Assembly: GCA_002305615.1 (NCBI GenBank)
Contig: DBPU01000025.1
Span: 11,879 to 75,878, forward strand
Source: Verrucomicrobia bacterium UBA1412
Lineage (GTDB): Bacteria > Verrucomicrobiota > Verrucomicrobiia > Limisphaerales > UBA1412
Reading direction: 5' to 3'
Length of the DNA stretch: 64,000 bases
The notes under the pieces are model-generated. The model was not told where the DNA came from, searched no databases, and worked only from the letters and a program-made list of their open reading frames with translations. Made by a program: the position numbers and the translations under genes. Below are positions 55,092-64,000 of this stretch, in pieces (within the stretch, counting starts at the first letter, position 1; each line of letters begins with the position of its first letter).

Positions 55092-55620
55092 CTAAACCGA
55101 AATCTGTTCCTGTTTCACGTCCTAACATTTTAAGTGTTTCCACGCGCTCAATTCTCCATTTATCGTTGGTTTTAATCCATTTCATCCGAAGAAGCTGGTG
55201 TATCCTGTCGCGGCGGCTTTCATCAATTATAATTCTTCCGATAACATCCATGGTTGCTCGAGTTTTATCGGGGCTCACTTTAACAATCGGGTCTTCGAAT
55301 TTCAGATCCAGTTCTTGAAGATAAGTGTGGGCTAAGGAGATTATATTCATCACCTCAGCTCGACCTGTGATAGATTCGGCTTGGGTGTGGACACCATCCA
55401 GGGTGACGACAACATTGGTGGCGAAGTAATCTCGAGATCCCTCGGCTTTTGCCATGCGAATCACAAGAGAGCTTCCACTGGCAAAAGAAACAGCCCTGGA
55501 AAATGAGTTTAAGCGTTTGCAAATACGCTGGGTCTCTGACGGGAAAAAGTACCCCCATGCAAACCAGACAATCAGGGCAAGCACGCAGAGTTTTAGAAGT
55601 TTGGGGAGCCACGTTTTCAT
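55078..55620 (-). CDS. Membrane-anchored NTF2-like protein
   Basis: The 180-residue product has one N-terminal membrane segment (about 7-27; LKLCVLALIVWFAWGYFF) and a soluble domain resembling the NTF2/SnoaL fold (FEDPIVKVSPDKTRATMDVIGRIII; MKWIKTNDKWRIERVETLK). It may be a lineage-specific envelope protein; function unknown. The ATG overlaps the lepB stop (ATGA), and its end overlaps the permease start, so the three genes are likely translated from one message. Confidence 0.75.
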   Translation of the reverse strand: MKTWLPKLLKLCVLALIVWFAWGYFFPSETQRICKRLNSFSRAVSFASGSSLVIRMAKAEGSRDYFATNVVVTLDGVHTQAESITGRAEVMNIISLAHTYLQELDLKFEDPIVKVSPDKTRATMDVIGRIIIDESRRDRIHQLLRMKWIKTNDKWRIERVETLKMLGRETGTDFGLDVNE

Positions 55621-56132
55621 TTGATGATTTTTCCTTGGATCCGTTTTATGCTTACTTCTCCGAACTCGTGCATCTGCATGGGCATAGAGCGGTTATCCCC
55701 AATGACCAGGTATTCGTCAGGTTTGAGCTCAACTTCCTTACGATTCCAGGGGAGACGTTTTTTCTGTACCCATGGTTCCTCAAGAGGTTCGCCGTTGATA
55801 TGAACTACTCCATCGCTGATGGAAACTTTTTCACCAGGTAGTCCAACCACACGCTTCATGAGCAATAGTTTTTGTGTCTCTCCAATTTTGATGGCAATGA
55901 CGTCTCCGCGCTGGGGGCTGGAATGCCAATAGGCCAATTTATAAACCAGATGGATGGACCGATCCGGGTAATTCGGTTCCATGCTGAGACCCTCGCACCG
56001 AACGGGGATCATCACGTATTTAATTAGTAGAAAAACAAAAACAACAAGGCATGCAATGCGTAGCAAAGTAAACTTGATGTTCCCGCCTACCAGAAGGCGT
56101 TGTTGCCAGGATGCATTTTTACTCTCTTCCAT
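55617..56132 (-). CDS. lepB: Signal peptidase I
   Basis: It cleaves signal peptides from exported proteins at the outer face of the inner membrane. The 171 residues have one membrane segment (about 23-40), catalytic Ser50 in EGLSMEPNY and Lys93 in LLMKRVVGLPGEKVSI, and the box IGDNRSMPMQMHEFGEV, in which the usual SxDSRxFG is changed but the GDNR part is kept. It is a compact single-anchor form. It is 55 bases downstream of uvrA2. Confidence 0.93.
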   Translation of the reverse strand: MEESKNASWQQRLLVGGNIKFTLLRIACLVVFVFLLIKYVMIPVRCEGLSMEPNYPDRSIHLVYKLAYWHSSPQRGDVIAIKIGETQKLLLMKRVVGLPGEKVSISDGVVHINGEPLEEPWVQKKRLPWNRKEVELKPDEYLVIGDNRSMPMQMHEFGEVSIKRIQGKIIK

Positions 56133-56187
56133 ACGTTCCTATTTGAATAATCTGGTTTAAAAAGTCAAGAAATATCAAAAGAAACTT

Positions 56188-59118
56188 TCAAAAACAGTAT
56201 TTTTTCAAAAAGCGCCCTGTGTGGCTGAGTTTGTTGGATACGACTTCTTGAGGTGGTCCCTGCGCTATGATTTGTCCACCCTTTAATCCCCCTTCAGGCC
56301 CCATGTCAATTAGCCAATCAGCGCACTTGATAATATCCAGATTGTGCTCAATGACGATTACGGAGTGGCCTGCCGTGACCAGATTGTTGAAGAGTTTTAA
56401 TAGAACGACAATATCATCAAAGTGAAGTCCTGTGCTGGGTTCATCAAATAAAAAAAGGAAAGGTAGCTCTTTGCCGCTCCGGGAGGCTGTGCAGGATTCT
56501 GCGATACGAGCGGCCAGTTTGAGCCGCTGGCACTCGCCGCCGGAGAGGGTATTGAGCGGCTGGCCCAAAGTAATATATCCCAAGCCCGTTTGCTGAATGA
56601 GACTGAGTTTTGCAGATGCTTTTTGTGCGTATTTACACTCAGGAAATTGGTTCAGAATAGAAATTGTCTCATCAACCGTCTGAGCCAAAAAATCTACAAT
56701 GTTCAGTGAAAGAGATTCATCAGTTTTAAAAGGATTTTTTACCTCTATGACGGCCTCCTGCGCTTTGGCATTAAAGCGAGTCCCATTGCACTCGGGGCAA
56801 CGCGTGTAAACGTCGCTGAGAAACTGCATCTCAATTTCTTCAAATCCCAGACCTCGGCATCGAGGGCACTGACCCAGCTTGGAGTTATAGCTGAAATGTC
56901 CCGGTGAAAAGCTTTCGACTCCGCCGGCTTTCAGTTTCCAAATAAAAAACTGCCGCAGATCGTCAAAAGCGCCAACGTACATGGTCGGGCTGGATCGGGG
57001 CGTTTTTCCAATAGGCGATTGGTCTACAAGGAAGAGATTCGTAATGAGTTTTGCGGGGAATTGAATTGCAGAAGCCGTAGCTGGATTTTCCGAATCGATA
57101 TTTAACGAATGGACCTGATGGTTCGAATCCAGGACTTGTTGGACACCGGGATGGATGATGCTTTTAAGCAGAGTGCTTTTACCCGAGCCGCTCACTCCGC
57201 TGATGCATACAAAACGCTCCAGGGGGATGTCTATATCGAGCCCATTCAGATTATTTGCGCATGCTTTACGAATTTTCAGAAAATGTTTGGGAAGGTTTTT
57301 TTTAGCTGTGGAAAGCGGGATAATTAATTTGCCGCTGACATACCCGGCGGTCCGAGAGTTTTTGGAATCAATAAAGTTCTGATAGCTTCCCTGAAAGACA
57401 ATCTGGCCGCCGCATGCACCTGCCTGCGGTCCCAGATCGATTATATGATCCGCCGCTTCTATGACCATCATTTCATGCTCCACGGTTACCACGGTGTTTC
57501 CGATGTCCCGCAATTGCTTAATGGTGTTGATCAGTCTTTCTGTGTCTCTCGGATGTAGACCGACGCTGGGCTCATCCAAAATGTAGAGAGTATTCACCAG
57601 GCGATTGCCTAAACAGCTGGTGAGGTTGACGCGTTCGGTTTCCCCTCCGGATAGGCTTCGCGTTTGACGGTTCAAGGTCAGGTAGCCCAAGCCAATTTCG
57701 TTGAGATAGGAGAGCCGGTTTTGAACTTCCTTCAGAGCGTACTCAACGGGACCTTTAAACTTATGGCGCTCCTGTAAAGCCTGAATAAAGTTGTAGGCAT
57801 CACTCAGCTCCAAATCGTAAAACTGAGAAAGTGTTACGGATTCTCTATTATCCTTTAACGGATTGGGAACTTTGAAAGAGAGTGATTCCGGAATAAAGCG
57901 GCTTCCCCTGCATGCCTTGCATTCCCGGTAGGAACGATAGCGCGAAAGGAAAACGCGAATGTGCATTTTGTAGGTATTACTCTCCAACCATTTGAAAAAA
58001 CCGTTGATTCCGTACCAGGTTTTGGGCCAGGTGTGGTTTTCATCTTTCTCATAAAGCGGGTCGCCCTCAATGACCCATTGCTGTTGTTTAGGGGTTAGAG
58101 ACTTGAATGGAACATCCAGCGGAATTTTCGCCTTCGATGCCATTCGCAGCAAGTCCAGTTGACATTCTTTAGAGACTCCGCTCTGCCAAGGTTTAACCGC
58201 ACCTTCTCTGAGCGTTTTAGAGGTGTCGGGTATAACCAGGTTCATATCAATTCCAATCGTTCTGCCAAAGCCATGGCAAACGGGGCAGGCGCCCAACGGA
58301 TGATTATAGCTGAAGAGACCCGGAGTTGGTTTAGGCAGAGTGACGTGACAGACGGTACATTCGGTTTTATTCGAAAAAGAATGGGCCAGAGAAAGGTCAG
58401 GATTAGCTGCATCCAGGACGAGAAGTTGTCCATGCCCATATTTGTAAGCTTGCTCGCAACTATCGGTAAAACGTTTTTGGAATTTTGAAGAACAATGAAC
58501 CCGATCCTGAATAATGATAAGTTCCTGAAAAGGATGGTTTTCTTCAATCTCTTCCAGCCGCGTTACTTTCCCTTGAATCAAAGCGCGGCTATACCCCAGG
58601 CCCTGAATCCAGGAAAGGGACTCATGGAAAGAAATTTTTTTGGATAGTTGAACGCTGAAAACAACGAGACAGACTTCGGTTTGAGGGGAAGCTTTCTTGA
58701 AAGCCTCCCAGATGCGATGGGCGGGGTAGGGGCTTATTTCTTTCCCGCACTGAGGGCAAAAAGGGACCGATACATGAGGCCAGAGCACTTTCAGGTAATC
58801 GGCTATTTCAGTCAAAGTCCCTACAGTAGATCGACTGGTCTTGATTGAGTTTTTCTGCTCAATAGCAATAGCCGGGAGGATGTTCTCGACGCGATCAGCC
58901 TGCGGTTTATCCATCCGATCAAAGAACTGCCGTGCATATGGGGAAAAGGTCTCAATATAACGGCGCTGACCCTCCGCATAAAGAACATCAAAAGCCAGGG
59001 TGCTCTTCCCTGAACCGCTCACGCCGGTGAAAACAGTAAGCTTCCCGATGGGGATATCAACATCCACGTTTTTGAGGTTATGATGGCGGCCCCCTCGAAG
59101 GTGAATTGAATCCCGCAT
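56188..59118 (-). CDS. UvrA paralogue (second copy, full length)
   Basis: A 976-residue ABC-type excision-repair ATPase. Both nucleotide-binding halves are present: first Walker A GVSGSGKSTLAF, second ISGVSGSGKSTLLK, signatures LSGGETERVNL and LSGGECQRLKL, and Walker B LFLFDEPSTGLHF. Zinc knuckles are intact: CTVCHVT/CPVCHGFG and CPRCRGLG/CPECNGTR, and an additional CPQCGKE near residue 117. It differs from the partial UvrA at 1-2102 in insert size and motif detail, as in UvrA2-type paralogues of tolerance or secondary repair. It lies between waaA (3-base gap) and lepB. Confidence 0.93.
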   Translation of the reverse strand: MRDSIHLRGGRHHNLKNVDVDIPIGKLTVFTGVSGSGKSTLAFDVLYAEGQRRYIETFSPYARQFFDRMDKPQADRVENILPAIAIEQKNSIKTSRSTVGTLTEIADYLKVLWPHVSVPFCPQCGKEISPYPAHRIWEAFKKASPQTEVCLVVFSVQLSKKISFHESLSWIQGLGYSRALIQGKVTRLEEIEENHPFQELIIIQDRVHCSSKFQKRFTDSCEQAYKYGHGQLLVLDAANPDLSLAHSFSNKTECTVCHVTLPKPTPGLFSYNHPLGACPVCHGFGRTIGIDMNLVIPDTSKTLREGAVKPWQSGVSKECQLDLLRMASKAKIPLDVPFKSLTPKQQQWVIEGDPLYEKDENHTWPKTWYGINGFFKWLESNTYKMHIRVFLSRYRSYRECKACRGSRFIPESLSFKVPNPLKDNRESVTLSQFYDLELSDAYNFIQALQERHKFKGPVEYALKEVQNRLSYLNEIGLGYLTLNRQTRSLSGGETERVNLTSCLGNRLVNTLYILDEPSVGLHPRDTERLINTIKQLRDIGNTVVTVEHEMMVIEAADHIIDLGPQAGACGGQIVFQGSYQNFIDSKNSRTAGYVSGKLIIPLSTAKKNLPKHFLKIRKACANNLNGLDIDIPLERFVCISGVSGSGKSTLLKSIIHPGVQQVLDSNHQVHSLNIDSENPATASAIQFPAKLITNLFLVDQSPIGKTPRSSPTMYVGAFDDLRQFFIWKLKAGGVESFSPGHFSYNSKLGQCPRCRGLGFEEIEMQFLSDVYTRCPECNGTRFNAKAQEAVIEVKNPFKTDESLSLNIVDFLAQTVDETISILNQFPECKYAQKASAKLSLIQQTGLGYITLGQPLNTLSGGECQRLKLAARIAESCTASRSGKELPFLFLFDEPSTGLHFDDIVVLLKLFNNLVTAGHSVIVIEHNLDIIKCADWLIDMGPEGGLKGGQIIAQGPPQEVVSNKLSHTGRFLKKYCF

Positions 59119-59121
59119 AGA

Positions 59122-60423
59122 CTATTCGGACTTAATATGCGAACAGAGAATCTGCACGGACCGCTTTACGCCGCCCTGATTTTTCAAAACGACTTCACGA
59201 GCATGAGCCCCCAGCATATTGCGACGATTCGAATTGGAAAGAAGCGAAACAATCTGCTGCTCCAGCTTGTTGGTGTCCGGTACTTGAAGAGCCGCATCAT
59301 GAGAGAGAAAGCTCTCAACGATCGAGGAGAAATTTTGCATGTTTGGTCCAAACAGAACGGGCTTGGCTAAAGCGGCCGGTTCAATCGGGTTTTGTCCGCC
59401 CTTTGCCGAGATGCTTTTGCCAATAAAGCAGAGAGTGGCCGCTCCGTAAAAATAACGGAGCTCGCCGGTGGTATTAACAAGCAGACAGTCAATTCCTCCG
59501 CCATGTGACGGAAGAGATTCGGGGATATCCGTTCGCAACACAAATCGGATGCCGGTGGCTTTTAACTCCGGGATCAGCGCTTTACAACGTTCGAAATGGC
59601 GAGGGACCAGGATCAGGAAAAAATTGGGGAATTGCGCTTTCAAACGGAGAGCCATTTCTGCCAAAAGAACTTCTTCTCCGGCATGAGTGCTGCCGGCTAC
59701 CAGTATGGGTGCATCGGAAGGAACGCCCAGAAGAGTAAGCATCTGGGGAACATTGAGCCTCTCATCCAACGAAAGTGGAGCTCCATCAAACTTCAGATTA
59801 CCCGTAGGAGTAATATTTTGAGGAGAGGCTCCCAGAGCGATCAGGCGCTCACGATCGGTTTCATCTTGAACGCCGATGGCTGTGAATCCGGAAAATATAT
59901 CCCGGAAAATAAAGCTGGCTTTCCGGTAGCGGCCAAAAGAACGTTTGGAAAGGCGGGCATTGAAAAGGAAAAGAGGAATATGGCGATGCTGGGCCTCCCA
60001 AAGGAAATTGGGCCAAATCTCTGCTTCAATTAAGACGATCGCTTCAGGTTGAAAGGTGTCCAGTGCCTTTTTGACGGCCTTATTCCAATCAATGGGATAG
60101 TATATTTTGATAATTTCTTCAGGAAGTTTTTTGGTGAGCTCTGCCATTCCTGTCGTAGTGGTCGTGCTGGCTACAATTTGAAATTGAGGACGCTCGAGGG
60201 CGAACTGTTGAATCAGCTGCACGCAGAGGTTTACCTCACCCACACTCACCGCATGGAACCAGATTAGGCGTTTTTTTTCACCTGATAAAAATAGGGGCGG
60301 ATAGTAACCAAAACGTTGAGAAAGGCCACGCTGCCAGTTGCCGCGCCGCCAAAGACGCCAAAAGTAATAGGGCAAGGAGACAACGAAAAAAATCAGAAAT
60401 AGAATGTTATAAAACAACCTCAT
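59122..60423 (-). CDS. waaA: 3-deoxy-D-manno-octulosonic acid transferase
   Basis: It adds Kdo from CMP-Kdo to lipid A precursor at the inner membrane, so the cell makes LPS or a related lipid. The 433 residues include an N-terminal anchor (about 4-22), the GT30 pattern WFHAVSVGEV, STTTTTGMAEL, YYPIDW, EAEIWPNFLWEA and NARLSKRSF, and the second Rossmann domain (STHAGEEVLLAE, LVPRHFERCKAL, GGQNPIEPAALAKPVLFGP). Also named kdtA. Gaps of 3 bases to uvrA2 and 16 to the upstream gene. Confidence 0.96.
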   Translation of the reverse strand: MRLFYNILFLIFFVVSLPYYFWRLWRRGNWQRGLSQRFGYYPPLFLSGEKKRLIWFHAVSVGEVNLCVQLIQQFALERPQFQIVASTTTTTGMAELTKKLPEEIIKIYYPIDWNKAVKKALDTFQPEAIVLIEAEIWPNFLWEAQHRHIPLFLFNARLSKRSFGRYRKASFIFRDIFSGFTAIGVQDETDRERLIALGASPQNITPTGNLKFDGAPLSLDERLNVPQMLTLLGVPSDAPILVAGSTHAGEEVLLAEMALRLKAQFPNFFLILVPRHFERCKALIPELKATGIRFVLRTDIPESLPSHGGGIDCLLVNTTGELRYFYGAATLCFIGKSISAKGGQNPIEPAALAKPVLFGPNMQNFSSIVESFLSHDAALQVPDTNKLEQQIVSLLSNSNRRNMLGAHAREVVLKNQGGVKRSVQILCSHIKSE

Positions 60424-60439
60424 AATATAAAGGGATTAT

Positions 60440-62623
60440 CTAGGGCGGCAAAGGTTCCGTGGGGTCTGGTCCAGCCGGCAGGGGGTCCATCAACTCCGGC
60501 TCATGGATTTGCGGGGTGACTGGCTGAGTTGGCTCCGTTTCCTTTTTAACGGGCTCTTTTGGTGGCTCAATTTGTTCAGGGGGAGTGGCTGGCGCAGGTG
60601 GCTCAACAGGAGAATCAGGCGCTTTATTTTCGAGAGCGGCCGGCAATATCGTTCTCAAAGTAAATCCTTCAGGTGTGCTTTGAAACGCGCTCAGGGAGAA
60701 ATCAAAGCAGTCTGCAAAAGAGTCAAATTCAGGTAAGAGGGAAGGGGGAACCTGTTTTTTTAAAAAACCGAAATTCACATTAACGTCCTGCGCCAGGAAG
60801 GTAAAAACAGGAACCAAAAATGTATTTGTTTGGTCCTGCCCCAAAAAACTTTTAAGCTTTTTATAGTAGTTGCCGGCAACGAGCTTACTGTCGGTATACT
60901 CAAAAAAACCGGCAGAGAGAACCCCAATCGATTGTGCGGCGGATTCCAATCGCGGAAGCGAAGATAATTTTTCCTTATTTTCTGGAGGAGTTAAAAATGC
61001 TTCAACCAGCTTATATTCAGTGCTGAAAGCAAGTACTCCATCTTTAAAAGCCAGGTGGCAATAGTTGGTTTTGAAATCAGAGGTGCCTAGTTCCAAATCG
61101 GGCAAAGGAATCGAAGTGACTTCATAATCAGCTACCTCTTTTTCAATGGTGGGGATAGGAGCAAGAATCGAAATCAGTTTTTTGACCGTCTGAATGTAAT
61201 TCTTGCCATCAGCCACCTGTATGAAACGAATTGCCTCTTTTTCACCATTAGCTCCGAGCCTTTGGCAGATTGTAAGATCATTGCCTAGGGGCATTATAAA
61301 ATTTTCTTTGAATTTAAAATTCGGGTCTGCCTCCAAAATGCTGGGCAAGAGGGCTTCCGTTAGGAGGTCTCTTACGTCGGGCATGATCTCATTGACCATT
61401 TTCTCAATCGCATCCCAAGCAGAAGTGAAGTTGAGGCGTGTTCTGGAAAAACTCAGAACATCCCTTGTGACAAACTCCGGTGGCGAGCAGTCGCCCGGTT
61501 GCAGAGAAATAATTTTGGCTATTCCTTGTCGGGTGGCTTCCGGAGAAGAAATAAAATAATCCGTGCAAACGCCGGCAGGAGTGTCTAAAACGGCAACGCT
61601 TCCGGAAAGAAAGGATTCCAGGCCTAACTTTCCGACGACCGTGGGCAGGAGCATCTCTTTTTCTTCAATGGGTTGCTCTGTCGCTTGCCCTGTTGCCTCT
61701 GGAGAAGGATTTTCGCTTTCATTTCCGGCGGCTTGAGAAATTTTACTATTTTCGGCCGATTCGTTTTCAACCCATTTCTGAATAATGGGGCTTAAATGAG
61801 CCCATCCCCAGAAAACCGCATTGGGAAAATGATTTTTGTGTTTAGCCCATTCCGGGTGCTCAGAGAGATGAGGCACCTGGTCTCGTGCGGCTTGAAGGAT
61901 GAGTCTGGAGGCCTGCGGTGTGTTCAGTTCAACTAAAAGATAGGAATCTACCGCAGTAATCCATATGGTGACAGGGGTCTCTTTATCAGGTTTAAAGGAG
62001 GCTGGAATAAAATCCAGAAATCTCGAAAAAGCTTTTGAATGTTGGTCAGAAAGCGGTATTCCAATCAATTGTGTTTGTTCAATAGATTCCAGCTTGAGGT
62101 GTGAGGAAAAGATTTCACTCGATGCCATGGTGTGAAGCAGGTTCGTGAGTGTCGCAGTTTCTGTTCCCAGGTCAACTCCCAGCACAGGAGAGGCTTTGAG
62201 CTCAGGAAGAAATGTGTTGGTAAACTGCGGTTCAGCGACGAGGGCAAGAAAAGCCGAAGTGACTTTCTTTTGCAGTACGGGGATGTTTAAAAAGGCAAGT
62301 TCGGAATTCGTTTGAAACAAGGACTCCAAGCCCCACTGGGATTGAATCTCATCCCGTAGGGGCCTGAACTGTGGATGATTCCAAAGTTTACCCAGGGGTG
62401 TTTTAAGAGCTGTTCCCTGCAATGCTTGACAGTCGGGGATAACTACTAAAGCCAGAGTTTGAACAGGGAGCTTTTTTTCAAAATACGGGGTTAGATCTGC
62501 AAAAAGATGGGAGCTGGTGAAAAGGCAAAGAAACACTACCACCCAATTGAAAAAAAAACAGTGAGCTCCTTTTAATGGATGGTAGCGCTTTTGATTTTTA
62601 CTTTCTCTCTCGGAGATACCCAT
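60440..62623 (-). CDS. Large exported protein of unknown function
   Basis: A 727-residue protein I do not recognise. It has a charged N-terminus, a signal segment (about 25-43; FFNWVVVFLCLFTSSHLFAD), a long mixed region of about 600 residues (for example LALVVIPDCQALQGTALKTPLGKLW; KLGLESFLSGSVAVLDTPAG), and a Pro/Glu-rich tail (about 660-727) ending DPLPAGPDPTEPLPP. The body has some look of DUF3352-type bacterial envelope proteins but I cannot confirm that. It sits 2 bases after metG and 16 bases before waaA, so its expression is tied to envelope and translation genes. Confidence 0.65.
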   Translation of the reverse strand: MGISERESKNQKRYHPLKGAHCFFFNWVVVFLCLFTSSHLFADLTPYFEKKLPVQTLALVVIPDCQALQGTALKTPLGKLWNHPQFRPLRDEIQSQWGLESLFQTNSELAFLNIPVLQKKVTSAFLALVAEPQFTNTFLPELKASPVLGVDLGTETATLTNLLHTMASSEIFSSHLKLESIEQTQLIGIPLSDQHSKAFSRFLDFIPASFKPDKETPVTIWITAVDSYLLVELNTPQASRLILQAARDQVPHLSEHPEWAKHKNHFPNAVFWGWAHLSPIIQKWVENESAENSKISQAAGNESENPSPEATGQATEQPIEEKEMLLPTVVGKLGLESFLSGSVAVLDTPAGVCTDYFISSPEATRQGIAKIISLQPGDCSPPEFVTRDVLSFSRTRLNFTSAWDAIEKMVNEIMPDVRDLLTEALLPSILEADPNFKFKENFIMPLGNDLTICQRLGANGEKEAIRFIQVADGKNYIQTVKKLISILAPIPTIEKEVADYEVTSIPLPDLELGTSDFKTNYCHLAFKDGVLAFSTEYKLVEAFLTPPENKEKLSSLPRLESAAQSIGVLSAGFFEYTDSKLVAGNYYKKLKSFLGQDQTNTFLVPVFTFLAQDVNVNFGFLKKQVPPSLLPEFDSFADCFDFSLSAFQSTPEGFTLRTILPAALENKAPDSPVEPPAPATPPEQIEPPKEPVKKETEPTQPVTPQIHEPELMDPLPAGPDPTEPLPP

Positions 62624-62625
62624 TT

Positions 62626-64000
62626 TTACTTGTTTAAATCACGTCTGGGGAAAAGCGGTTCGGGTTTTCCAACGACATGTCCCGGCTGCAAACCTCCCCA
62701 ATGGCATAATGACCATTGATTTGGAGAATCGTGAAGTCCGAGTTGTGAGTAAATTTTTTCTGATGTTTTTGGAAGCACCGGCCAAAGTAAAACGGCGAGG
62801 ATTCTGCAGACTTCCACCAAATTGTAAAGCACTTCATCCAGACGGGCTGACTGCTCAGGCTGTTTTGCTAATTTGAATGGAGCGGTTTGATCTACATATT
62901 GATTAGCCCGGTTGATGAGCTCCCAGATGCGAATGAGAGCGCCCTGAATTTTAATTTCAGAATAGCATTTGAAGGCCGCAGCACAGGAGTTTTCAGCATC
63001 CGCTTTTAGCTCATCATGCCGCGCAGGGACTACCCCATTCCGATAGCGGCCCAACATTGAAATAGAGCGATTGATCAGGTTCCCCAAACCGTTAGCCAGT
63101 TCGGCCTGATAGCGGGATGCAAAACCGGCATCGGTCCAGTTACCATCGGGGCCAACTTCCAATTCACGCAGAACATAGTAGCGAAAGGCGTCCAGTCCCC
63201 ATTCCTCAATCACAGCTATAGGTTCAACCACATTGCCAGTGCTTTTGCTCATTTTCTGGTTATCCTTCTGCCACCAACCGTGCACGGCGAGCTTCTTGGG
63301 AAGTGGGGCTCCGATTGCCTTAAGCATGATGGGCCAGTAAACAGCGTGGAACTTAACAATATCTTTGCCGATAACATGGAAATCCGCTGGCCATAACTGC
63401 CGCTCCTGTTGAGCCGTTTCAGGGAAATCTTCTTTGGTGAGACCGATGCTGCTCAGCACTTGCGTATCCCCGTAGGCAGCTGCAATAGTGAAGTAATTCA
63501 CCAGGGCATCAAACCAAACGTAAGTAACGTATTCCGGGTCAAAGGGCAGGGGAATTCCCCATGAGAGACGGGCTTTGGGGCGGCTGATACAAAGATCTCC
63601 GAGTTTTTCGTTTTTGAGAAACCCCAGTACTTCATTTTTACGGTATTCGGGATAGATAAAATCCGGGTGAGACTCAATGTAATCAATCAACCATTGCTGG
63701 TGAACGCCCAACTTGAAGTAATAGTTATCTTCAATGAGTTCCTGAACCTCGCCCCACATCGGCGCGAAAGAGCCATCCGGGAGTCGGTCTTTTTCAGTCA
63801 AAAAGGTCTCTTCTTTTGTGGAGTAAAAACCTTTGTAGGATTCTTTGTAAAAATGCCCCTCTTTATAAAGTTTGCTGAGAATTGTGGTTACGACTTTATT
63901 GTGGCGGGCTTGAGTCGTTCGGACATAATCATTGTGGGATATGCCCAGTTTTTCAATGAAATTGCTCCAGGATATTGCCAGTTCATCGCAGTATTCTTGA
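62626..64000 (-). CDS. metG: Methionyl-tRNA synthetase (5' end cut by window edge)
   Basis: It charges tRNA-Met. The visible part, 458 codons to the right edge, is the C-terminal portion of the class I catalytic domain, from ARHNKVVTTILSKLYKEGHF onward, with KMSKS (WQKDNQKMSKSTGNVVEP) and the anticodon-binding helical bundle (GRYRNGVVPARHDELK). The connective peptide reads YSTKEETFLTEKDRLPDG with no Cys, so this is a zinc-free MetRS type. It has no C-terminal tRNA-binding EMAP domain. The HIGH motif lies beyond the right edge. Confidence 0.95.
   Translation of the reverse strand, partial: QEYCDELAISWSNFIEKLGISHNDYVRTTQARHNKVVTTILSKLYKEGHFYKESYKGFYSTKEETFLTEKDRLPDGSFAPMWGEVQELIEDNYYFKLGVHQQWLIDYIESHPDFIYPEYRKNEVLGFLKNEKLGDLCISRPKARLSWGIPLPFDPEYVTYVWFDALVNYFTIAAAYGDTQVLSSIGLTKEDFPETAQQERQLWPADFHVIGKDIVKFHAVYWPIMLKAIGAPLPKKLAVHGWWQKDNQKMSKSTGNVVEPIAVIEEWGLDAFRYYVLRELEVGPDGNWTDAGFASRYQAELANGLGNLINRSISMLGRYRNGVVPARHDELKADAENSCAAAFKCYSEIKIQGALIRIWELINRANQYVDQTAPFKLAKQPEQSARLDEVLYNLVEVCRILAVLLWPVLPKTSEKIYSQLGLHDSPNQWSLCHWGGLQPGHVVGKPEPLFPRRDLNK

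Noticed and set aside
57118..57128. GGTTCGAATCC, which looks like a tRNA T-loop
   Set aside because: It lies in the coding frame of the uvrA paralogue; no acceptor stem, D-arm or anticodon arm could be found around it.
1..64000. CRISPR arrays, insertion sequences, prophage, toxin-antitoxin or defence genes
   Set aside because: No spaced direct repeats, transposase, integrase or recognised defence domains were seen; the block is mainly core genes.

Overview
The window looks like ordinary chromosome from a Gram-negative member of the PVC superphylum, most likely Verrucomicrobiota. The evidence is: a 51-residue small basic protein (44503-44658) of a type known from Verrucomicrobia and Chlamydiae; a prepilin-like protein ending in a 'FLDGHV' box (36633-37352); a secreted protein ending in the verrucomicrobial 'FYRV' tail (7903-9105); a DUF1080 protein, LVIVD repeats and DUF4080; and Kdo transferase and LolA-like genes, which imply an outer membrane with lipid A. 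I cannot place it below phylum. I saw no rRNA, tRNA, CRISPR array, insertion sequence or prophage.

Layout. 1-2463 (minus): 5' two thirds of a uvrA gene, and rpsT with a clear promoter. 2944-7718 (plus): argA followed tightly by fabD, fabG, acpP and fabF, i.e. the first committed step of arginine synthesis next to fatty acid elongation. 7903-9105: a secreted protein. 9177-18328 (minus): asnS; pfp (phosphofructokinase, probably PPi-dependent); then ribE, a 944-residue TPR protein, aroB and cimA, tightly packed. 18597-21126 (plus): an LVIVD-repeat protein and a lipoprotein. 21151-25955 (minus): a MacAB-like exporter whose ATPase is a separate gene and which has two tandem FtsX/MacB-type permeases. 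26298-26471: a 2[4Fe-4S] ferredoxin.

26538-31294: a Tat-exported metallophosphoesterase divergent from a secreted GH38 alpha-mannosidase. 31316-41102 (plus): GT2, lon, LolA-like protein, queA, pseudopilin, Kef-type antiporter, cysteine desulfurase and a short PilZ-like protein. 41230-44658 (minus): small basic protein, rluB, SH3 protein, folD and a DUF6941-like protein. 44909-48828: a Tat-exported sugar isomerase-like protein, a PilX-like protein, DUF1080 (minus) and hisI. 48865-64000 (minus): DUF4080 radical SAM protein, RluA-type synthase, PpiD/SurA-like chaperone, NCS2 permease, an NTF2-like protein, lepB, a second uvrA, waaA, a 727-residue secreted protein of unknown function, and metG running off the right edge.

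The genes are mainly housekeeping (translation, repair, envelope biogenesis, amino acid, cofactor and lipid synthesis) with interspersed exported proteins. Noticeable features are an excess of long poly-G/poly-C runs, including 11 inside aroB and 10 in front of the antiporter; the tandem permeases; two UvrA paralogues, one with an altered zinc knuckle; a divergent FabF; and a possible decayed gene between rpsT and argA. I did not find a convincing new multi-gene system.
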